Part shown: one piece after another, positions 32,872 through 39,883 of the stretch
How the letters are laid out: every line of letters starts with the position of its first letter
Numbering within the stretch: position 1 is the stretch's first letter
Assembly: GCA_001632435.1 (NCBI GenBank)
Contig: KV423981.1
Span: forward strand, 128,138 to 168,020
Direction: 5' to 3'
DNA from: Calocera cornea HHB12733
Lineage: Eukaryota > Basidiomycota > Dacrymycetes > Dacrymycetales > Dacrymycetaceae
DNA length: 39,883 nt
Translations under genes and position numbers: made by a program
The notes under the pieces: model-generated
Databases searched by the model: none
Told to the model about the DNA's origin: nothing
What the model saw: only the letters and a program-made list of their open reading frames with translations

Positions 32872-34408
32872 GTTCAGCCGGGAGAGCGCGGGCTCGAACG
32901 AGAGGGGGAAACGGGCAAGATATATGCAGACAAGGGGTGCCCCGAGCCCGCCCGGCGCCTGCGGGTTATAAGCCCCTGGACCTCAGGGTAGCTGTACACG
33001 AGGCGCCCAGGCACGGGCTTGTTCTGACGCCCGGCCAGTGCAGGAACGTGGCGTGCTCATTGAGACACTTGTCGCCCGTGTGTTGAGGGCATGCGCTTCC
33101 CGGATTGGGAAGGAGGAAGTTGCTGGTGTGTTCGTGAGACAGAAGATGCCCGGGAGCGGCGGACGGTTAGGGGTCAGCTTGCGGGCGATTCTTGAGGGTC
33201 CGGAGAGGGTCCGGAGCCGGGGAGGTCGGGCGAGGAGCCGTGCGTTATCAGCAGGCTGCAGGCATCAGCGCGGTAGAGGATGGTGCCAGATGAACATAGA
33301 AGGGTAGGGTATTGTAAGCGTAGCCACGGGCCGAGGCAGTGGTAGACAGGGTAGGTGCTGGAGGACGGGATCACCGCAAGGGTGACGACCGAACGCCCGC
33401 CTTCACGCACCGGCACATGTTTGCAGCTGTCGTCCTCGGATCGGACATCCGACCGACCAGAACCAGGACGAGAAGGAGGGAAGGGGCGACGAGTGCACCG
33501 ACGCAGGGCGGCAGGGTAGAAAGGGTGCCCCTGGGCGTGACGCTGGAGGTTCGCCCACAACTTGCGCATCGAGTGTCTGTCAGCACGTGCCAGAGATGAT
33601 TGGAAGCGTTCAGCCGCTATCCAGGATCCCACCCACCAGAGTCAGAGACGCAGCCCCGGAGACCGCCGAAACGGACCGGCGCAGGGGTGTAAAGGGTAGA
33701 GCCTGGAGGTCCAGATCGCCAGAAGGGTGAGGATCTAGCGGACGCATTCACGTGCCCGCCCGTGCTGGAAGAGTATGCCAAGCACCAATCCGACTATCCG
33801 ACCGCGGTGGCATGTGTCGCAAAGAGGCGTCGGCGTTCCGAGCCAGGCGCGTTGTTGCCACAGCGGTAGGGGAATTTGCCAGAGGGTACGGGACGTCAGT
33901 GGCATGGAGAGAAAAGCCTAGTCGATTGCATTCCTGGTATGGAATGCGCCATCCCCTGCAGCAGTATCACTTCGTGCATACATCAGTCAAAGTGCAGTGA
34001 CAATGGTTGCCCCACATTCCGCAGCGTTGACGCGTGCGCCAGAGAGTTGTGGCCAACACCGCGGAGCCAGACCGTTCCCCGTGGGACGCGACACATCTGA
34101 CGAGAGGGTGGTTTGCACGTGACGCGACGCGCCCGCGACTTGTGCATTACGGTTCATTACACCGGAGGCGGAAGCAAGGGTGTTCTTCTGCTGGGATGTC
34201 ACATTATTCCGCGATGGCTCCGGCCTACTTATTTCACTGCACTGGCTGATCACCCACACTTGCTTCACCACCACCGCCCCGCCGACGACTGCGACTTCGA
34301 CCACGACGACCTCAAGCCACTGCGATATCCACCCGACCGACGACGACGGCCACGACTGATAGGTAACCGCGACACCACCACTCTCCACCCACCCGAACAA
34401 TAGCAACC
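32872..34408. other. Long intergenic region, no supported gene
   Basis: About 1.5 kb upstream of CDC6. Two divergent copies of a roughly 115-bp segment (about 33349-33466 and 33694-33806) share words such as GGGTAG, CTGGAGG, AAGGGTGA and CATCCGACC/TATCCGACC, suggesting an old direct duplication. The final 300 bp, with CAC/GAC-rich sequence, should hold the CDC6 promoter and leader. Open frames lack motifs. Confidence 0.4.
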
Positions 34409-36315
34409 ATGGCCCTAGGCAAGCGCTCCCGCACCCTCCCCACAATAACAAACAAGCACCTCCCCATCCCCGCTCTGAAACGCGCGCGCACCTCCCTCTC
34501 CCCACTGTCCGACTACGACCCCACCGCAAACAAGGAAAACATTCCCCCCTATGGCGCACCACCTTCTCCCATCCCTAGCGTGATCAGCGTGCACGATGAG
34601 CTCGATCTGGAGGATAGCGCGCGCATGACGAGGAGCAGGACGCGCTCTGGCGGATCGCGCGAGCGCGAGAGAGCACCTAGTAGGCCCGCGCCGAGGAGAA
34701 GCGAGACCGCCCCGCAGCGCTCTGCCACGCGCAGGCAAACGACGCGTCTCACCATCCCCCTGCACGCGCCGACACCACCCCTCACTCCAGAGTCAGAAGC
34801 GGACTCGATCGACACACCCCTTCTCACTCCCTCACTCGATATGGGTCGCCTGCAGCTCGGCTCGGAGGACGATATCAAGCCGCTGCTGTCCCCAACGCTC
34901 AACGCGTACGGCTTGGCACGGAGCGCGCTCAAGGCGCCTCCGTCTGAGCTGGCGGGACGCGAAGACGAGCGCGTCGAGCTGCTCGCTTTCCTCGCCCCTT
35001 TCCTCACCGCCGGTGACGGCGGGGAGGACAGCAGGGTGATGTATGTTTCTGGCACTCCCGGCACAGGAAAGACGGCGGTGATCAAGAAGGTTCTGGAGGA
35101 GGTGGAGGTGGACGGCCGCAGGGTGGGGATGGTCAACTGCATGGGACTCGCGAGCGCTAAAGAGGTGTGGGACGCGGTGTGGGCTGCCATGGGAGGTGAT
35201 AAAGTGAAGGACTCCAAGGCAACCTTTGAGAAAATGGTTGATGAGCAGGAGTGCAAGTTGTAAGTGCTCTGCTCTGCCCGCAGTACTCCACCTGACGTGT
35301 CGACAGTGTGCTCGCGCTAGATGAGATTGACACCCTCCTCCGCCTCCCCTCTGTCCTCTCGAGTATCCTTGCCCTCCCTGCACAGCACTCCAACCTCTGT
35401 CTGCTCACCATCGCCAACTCGCTTTCCCTCCCCTCCCAGCTCCCCGCATCCGTCTCCCTCACCCACGTCAGCTTCGCCCCGTACACATGGGAGCAGATGA
35501 CCGGCATCGTCCGCTGCAAGCTGTCCGATAATACCTTGATCGACGGGAAGGCGCTCGAGCTCGCTGCAAGACGTGTCGGCGGGAGGACGGGTGACCTGCG
35601 CGTACTGGTCGAGGTGTTGCGGAAGGCACTCGACGCGGCTGAGAAGGAGTGGAGGAAGCGCACGGCTGAGAATCCGTTCATCGCCTGCGACCTGGTCAAG
35701 GTCGGCCCGCCCCATATCCTCGCTGCGATCAAGACCGTCACCTTCCCTTCTAACAACAGTGGCCCCGCAGCACCAACAACAGCAAGCAGCCCTACAATGG
35801 TGCTCGTCCGCACCCTCCCTATGCACACGCGTCTCATTCTCCTCGCCCTCCTTGTCGCGTCCTACCGCTCCTCCCTCGGGCTGGCATTCACCGCCGGTCC
35901 TTCTAACTCACCCGCAAAGACCCTCAAGGCCACCTCGCCCACCCCTACCCAGCTCTTCGCCAGCTACTCTGCCCTCCTCGCCAAGTACGGCGGCACACTC
36001 CCTCCCGCGCTCGGGTCGCACGATTTCCACGATGTCCTGAACATGCTCGAGGCCTCCTCTATCGTCTCGTTCACCTCTGCCTCTGGTGGCAACAAGAAGC
36101 GCACCACGTTTGAGCGGTGTGTACGGCTCGTTCCGGGCGAGGAGGAGGTCAGACGGGCGATGTACCTGGAGCAAGATCAGACCGCGGAGGGGATGGAGGG
36201 GATACTGCGTGGTGTGTGGAGCCGCGCAGGCAAGGATGCGCGGAACGAAATTGTGCGCCGGGGGAAGAAGGCGGAGAGGGAGGCGAACGAGTGCCCGCTT
36301 GAGGAGCGGCTCTGA
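34409..36315 (+). CDS. CDC6: Cdc6/Orc1-family AAA+ replication licensing ATPase
   Basis: Loads the MCM helicase at origins with ORC and Cdt1 in G1. Exons 34409-35259 and 35307-36315 encode 619 residues. The disordered N-terminus carries a KEN box (residues 42-44 in TANKENIPP), an APC/C-Cdh1 degradation signal, and several Ser/Thr-Pro sites expected for CDK control. The AAA+ core has Walker A SGTPGTGKTAVIKKV (near residue 215) and, right after the intron, Walker B FVLALDEIDTLL (about residues 284-295). RVGGRTGDLRVLVEVLRKAL is the sensor-2 region with its conserved arginine. The C-terminal third is the winged-helix domain (LILLALLVAS, then FHDVLNMLEASSIVSF). A broken inverted copy of part of this gene lies at 39163-39392. 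Confidence 0.9.
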
Positions 36316-37339
36316 TGCGCCCGTCTGCCGTTCACCCAACCTGAGCACCCGGCTCGCGCGTGACTTTACGACAACCCACGACCAAAAAGATCTACCTATT
36401 TATCGGATTATTCCGGCTTTCCGCTTCCTCTCGCATCAGGTTCGCTTTTCAACGCAACACGGCTGTGTCGCCCCCAGGATGACGCTCGTTGTATCCTTAT
36501 ACCGACTTCGCCCAGCATCAGTTCACTATTCTTCAATTCATCACTTCACCATTTACCACTTTCGCTTCCCAGAGACCGAGGTTATGCTGTATTTCTATTT
36601 TCAGGAGGCGAACGAGGAACGGGGAGGAGACGGGGTGCTTCCTGGTAGACAAATTTTGACAACTCAACACGCTTGATGGGCATCGAGGAGATGACGAAGA
36701 AATCTCATGATTCTTCAACGTACATAGCATATGGTCGCATTATTTCGACGTGATTGCGCAGTAGTAGATAGTAAAGTTTAGGCCAATCATCATCTCAATT
36801 CACTATGAAGTCTGCTTTGAAGGAGAAAGAGCAGAGGAACATTGAATGTTAGAGTGCTCACTTCTGTTGTGTCCCTTCGAGTACGTGACCTAAATATACA
36901 ATTGTGCCTTCCTCTTGCGTACCCAAACGAGATACATATCGTAGTATAAGTAGTTCTCGTTCTTCAGCAACTCTTCACATATTCCTTCGACGATCTCCTT
37001 CGTCATGCCCTTTGAAAAGTCGAATCGGTTCCAGACCGAACCGAACCGAACCGAGCGGAATGCATGGCGCATCCCCAGGCGGACGCTACAGTCTGTCCCC
37101 GCTTCGTCATCTGGGAGAGCTCCAGAAGGCTCGGCGAGGCCTCAAAATACGGAGGAGACACATCATAACCACTAACACGTACTTTTGCCAGTAACATAAA
37201 GAGCTTGATATCTCAGAGGATAGAGCACTTGTTGAACTTCGAACGGGAAAAGTATTCCACCGATATCTACCATGACTATACTGCAGCAAAGCGGCCAGTA
37301 ACGGTGTACGCGGGCACTTTTTTACCACTAGTTCGCCAT
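36316..37339. other. Intergenic region after CDC6
   Basis: Mostly AT-richer noncoding sequence. A minus-strand frame (36890-37072) ending in YYDMYLVWVRKRKAQLYI has an unusually protein-like composition but no recognisable family and no clear splice partner. Four ACCGA units stand in tandem near 37035-37054. The stretch at 37205-37225 resembles a tRNA D-arm but does not fold further. Confidence 0.35.
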
Positions 37340-37545
37340 GTAGTTCTGTGATCAGCACAGCACAGCTGGGGCTGGATCTAGTTGGGAATGTCGCGGCGAT
37401 CTGATCGTGCACTGGGCCCGAAGCACGCCATTTGGACCATCCGGAATATGATCGCCCGTCAGACAGGTTGCCGGGCGACAGGCTGGACGCACTCGCACTG
37501 CGGTGCGGGCGGTTGCACGAAGCCCTCGCACAGGGCGTGCCGAGA
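37340..37545 (+). pseudogene. UGT fragment, plus strand
   Basis: Short remnant of the UGT donor domain with broken frame. Reading with shifts gives LGLDLVGNVAA, then DLIVHWA (intact genes: GLIVPWAPQ), then after a relic intron ATGWTHSHCGAGG and, one frame over, LHEALAQGVP. It thus spans the last intron position of UGT-1 and UGT-2. It is too short and shifted to be functional. Confidence 0.6.
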
Positions 37546-37650
37546 ACGCATGGCTGAGGCTGGTATTTGGCGGGCGTGCGCGGCAGAGCGGAAGTACAGG
37601 CGAAAAAAAAAGAGAACCCTGAAGCGGAAACAACGCGGGCCACAAAAGGC

Positions 37651-37655
37651 GAAAA
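37651..37655 (-). terminator. Pol III terminator of tRNA-Ala
   Basis: Five consecutive T residues on the minus strand, 5 bases after the tRNA discriminator base. Confidence 0.6.
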
Positions 37656-37660
37656 AGAAC

Positions 37661-37740
37661 TGGACGAGGTGCGAATCGAACGCACGACTTCATGCAAGCA
37701 GGAATGCGAAGCAAGCACTCTACCCCTGAGTTACACGCCC
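37661..37740 (-). tRNA. tRNA-Ala (anticodon CGC) with a short intron
   Basis: On the minus strand the sequence starts GGGCGTGTAACTCAGGGGTA, with D-arm ACTC/GAGT, anticodon stem CTTGC/GCATG (one mismatch), loop TTCGCA, an intron of about 8 nt after position 37, and T-arm GTGCG-TTCGATT-CGCAC. The acceptor stem closes with CTCGTCC and discriminator A, giving the G3:U70 pair that marks alanine tRNAs, plus one T-T mismatch. A TTTTT Pol III terminator follows at 37651-37655. The mismatches leave a small chance of a pseudogene. Confidence 0.8.
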
Positions 37741-37806
37741 TTGCGATTGAGGTTAGTCTGATTTGAAAGACTATCATCAGCGCGTTGAGTACGGCGCAAA
37801 CTAACC

Positions 37807-38960
37807 CTATGGGGCATGCCCTGTGCGAGCGCCTCCGCAGTTCCACCCGCGCCGCAATGCGAGATCACCCAGCCTGTTGCCTGCAGACGATGAGGGCACG
37901 GCGGGTCCAGAACACAAGATCACGTACCAGGTGCTGGAACACAGTCTGCTGGGGAGCCCACGGGACGATGAGGCCTCGGCCACTTGCAGCCACTTTCTCG
38001 CGAACGCTGTCTGGGAGCTGCAACGATGGAGATGCGGCAGCAAAGAGGAAGGGCATGGGTTCTTCTAGATCCAGCAGGACGTCGAACAGGTAGCCGAGGT
38101 GCTCCGGCGGCGACATGAGCGGGCCAAAACTGATGTACAAGGCGTTGTTACCTCGTACTTCGCCAAAGCCTCATCGAGGAAGGCGATGGACGGATGGGCC
38201 CTTGTCACGAGCCTGGCCCTGCTGCTTGAAGTAGGATCTGCCACTTGTGCACGGCCGCCTTCCGGGTGAGGTAACAGGCGGGAAGCTGTGGGCCAAGGGA
38301 GAAGATTGGGCGGGCGACTTGTGCGTACCTTCAGGCCGTTGGTCGCGCCTTCATCCTATCGGTAAGCGTGAGATTAGAGGTGGCCGAGGGAAGCCCATAC
38401 CCAAGGCAGGACACCGCTTCACAAGGGGGTAGGTACCGGCGATCGACCGATCCATCCCGGGAGACCCACGGTCCTGAGGGAAGCGTCGAACGCCGCATAC
38501 GTGACAATGCCATCGGATGGAGTGGGCATACCTCTCGGCCCATCCGTCCGGAGCCTTCCCGGTAACACGCAGAACATACCTTGCAGGCTATGAATGAACG
38601 TCCCATTTTGGGCTGACCCTCCAGCGTCGCACGACGTCGCCCTCTGCTTGCCCGCACCGCAAGGGGACCGTACAACGTCGTGAAGGCGGCGGAAAAGGAC
38701 ACCCAATACATGCCTTGAGGTGGTACATCTCTGAACGGCGCGGCGACGTCGCCGATGAAGATGTCTGTGATCACGAAGCTGAGTTTCTGTGCAGCGCCGT
38801 CCCACGATACACGGTGTCGTGTTGGAACGGTTCTCCCATGGGCGTGTGGAAGCTATCGAGGCGAGGGGATCCGAACGACGCTGGGGAGGCTAGCCAACTG
38901 AGCCATCCTCTCCGGCGTGACTCCAGCCAAGGGTTCGGCCAGCGATGACCCGGACGCTAC
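37807..38960 (-). pseudogene. UDP-glycosyltransferase pseudogene (UGT-4)
   Basis: Minus-strand UGT remnant. From its 5' side: a degraded N-terminal region containing a stop after RIPSPR (near 38870); LSFVITDIFIGDVAAPFRDV and GMYWVSFSAAFTTLYGPLAV (38774-38650), the counterpart of GLVLVDYGQARVAVELKRRF in UGT-2; then IAFLDEALAKYE, broken by a frameshift near 38150 from ALYISFGPLMSPPEHLGYLF; then GRGLIVPWAPQQTVFQH, an apparent intron, and ATGWVISHCGAGGTAEALAQ. It stops dead at about 37807, with the C-terminal 110 residues missing, some 70 bp from the tRNA. It resembles UGT-1 more than UGT-2 in the PWAPQ motif. Confidence 0.75.
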
Positions 38961-39162
38961 GCTGCACTTCGTCTCGACTTGACCGCGTCGGCGATGAGGG
39001 CGGGATTGGGCGAGAGGTTAGCGAGACGAAGGACGGCGGCGGAGGGAAATGCTCACTGTGGATCTGGGGGCGAGGTGCACGGGACTGCGCTGAGGGCGCA
39101 TATGACCCGTAGCCTGGCCAGGCGACCTGCGTATCCCATGCGAAGAAAGGAAGGACCGTGTT

Positions 39163-39392
39163 ATCGGCGGACGATGTCGGTCATCTGCTCCCCTGTATAC
39201 GGGGCGAAGCTGGCGTGGGTGAGGGAGATGGATGCGGGGCGCTGGGAGGGGAGGGAAAGCGAGTTGGCGAAGAGGTTGGGTGCTGAGCAGGACTCGAGAG
39301 GACAGAGGGGAGGCGGAGGAGGGTGTCAATCTCATCTAGCGCGAGCACACTGTCGACACGTCAGGTGGGGTACTGCGGGCAGAGCAGACGAG
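39163..39392 (-). pseudogene. Inverted partial duplicate of CDC6
   Basis: On the minus strand this repeats CDC6 from its intron (matching about 35267) through Walker B to about 35530: TGCTCTGCCCGCAGTAC, the rest of the intron, VLALDEIDTLLRLP, then a deletion of some 25-30 bases, then the equivalent of SFAPYTWEQMTGIV, ending near CATCGTCCG. The intron is retained, so it arose by DNA duplication and not by retroposition. A second small deletion lies between two GTCCG repeats. It cannot encode a product. Confidence 0.85.
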
Positions 39393-39883
39393 TCTGTGAC
39401 GTATGGAATGCTTTTCGATTACTTGTTTGCTCCCATGCCGCGCGCTGCCGGACCCTTGAACACATTCAAATAATGTCTCCGCTGAACACTCAACAGCCTC
39501 CGCCAAGTCTCCGCCGCCAAAGGACCCCATGCAATGCTGTAACTGCGTGTAAGCCTATTAAAACCCAAATAGGAATTTTTGTATTGATAGCCGTCACTCT
39601 AAGCATCTATTCTATCACATGTTGTCTTTGTTTGTCAATGTGTGCAGATCAAAGTACCGGCAGTACTTGTTGCATTGATGTTGTTCAGTGAACTTCTCAA
39701 ATGCTGCTTTTACATTGCCTTCCGCAAAAAGTTGACCCAGCTTTCTGTAGAGAGACATTTTCAGGGAAGGTTTTGCAGATCATCATAAGGTTACACATAC
39801 GGATCGGTCATGATCTGGGGATCTGTTAGTAGCTCACCACAACCTAATAATCAACCAATTAGTTCTGAGCTACTTGATAGGGA
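39393..39883. other. AT-rich noncoding end of window
   Basis: The last 490 bp are AT-rich compared with the rest and hold no recognisable gene, repeat or LTR end. Confidence 0.4.

Noticed and set aside
36890..37072. 60-residue minus-strand frame ending VWVRKRKAQLYI
   Set aside because: Protein-like composition, but no family, no start context and no splice partner; mentioned only in the intergenic entry.
37203..37260. Stretch resembling a tRNA D-arm (CTCAGAGGATAGAG)
   Set aside because: No anticodon stem, T-arm or acceptor pairing could be built around it.
1..39883. CRISPR arrays, prokaryotic operons, riboswitches
   Set aside because: The DNA is eukaryotic, with spliceosomal introns throughout; no regularly spaced repeats were seen.

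Overview
The window is nuclear DNA of a GC-rich, intron-dense basidiomycete. Genes are split by introns of about 40-60 nt, many with GTGCGT or GTGAGT donors and short CAG/TAG acceptors. The housekeeping set (Mag1, Ski3, mitochondrial bS16, ferrochelatase, Cdc6) is fungal. The style suggests a Tremellomycete yeast such as a Trichosporonales species, but that placement is inference. All exon joins below were made by eye; where a total length is quoted, the joined frame stays open over the full length.

Layout. 0.6-2.6 kb (+): nine-exon APC-family amino acid permease resembling Mup1. 3.1-5.0 kb (-): UDP-glycosyltransferase UGT-1. 6.1-7.6 kb (-): HhH-GPD DNA-3-methyladenine glycosylase. 8.1-10.1 kb (+): UGT-2. 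10.2-11.0 kb: possible small DNA transposon. 11.4-13.3 kb (+): decayed UGT-3 pseudogene. 13.8-17.7 kb (+): gene for a ferritin-like, VioB-type (iminophenyl-pyruvate dimer synthase-like) protein, whose fourth intron is swollen to 2.4 kb by nested transposons. 17.8-19.3 kb (-): membrane-anchored HSL-type alpha/beta hydrolase, divergent from a 20.2-22.0 kb (+) HxxxDG acyltransferase. 22.4-23.9 kb (-): protein with a likely ubiquitin-like fold. 24.5-29.2 kb (-): Ski3, divergent from mitochondrial bS16 (+). 30.6-32.1 kb (+): ferrochelatase with an 8-nt microexon. 34.4-36.3 kb (+): Cdc6. 37.3-39.4 kb: a junkyard of UGT fragments in both orientations around an intron-containing tRNA-Ala, followed by an inverted partial copy of the cdc6 gene.

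The left half (3-22 kb) looks like accessory sequence: two intact UGTs, one dead one, a VioB-like ferritin-fold enzyme, a hydrolase and an acyltransferase, interleaved with mobile elements. This is compatible with a secondary-metabolite or glycolipid locus, but no backbone synthase such as a PKS or NRPS is visible, so the pathway is speculative. The right half (24-36 kb) is ordinary housekeeping DNA.

The most notable signals are the nested insertion in the ferritin-like gene (two solo LTRs with perfect 5-bp target duplications, inside a further LTR-like sequence, inside a degenerate terminal-inverted-repeat element at a 3' splice site), the multi-copy UGT birth-and-death pattern, and the rearranged tRNA/UGT/cdc6 segment.
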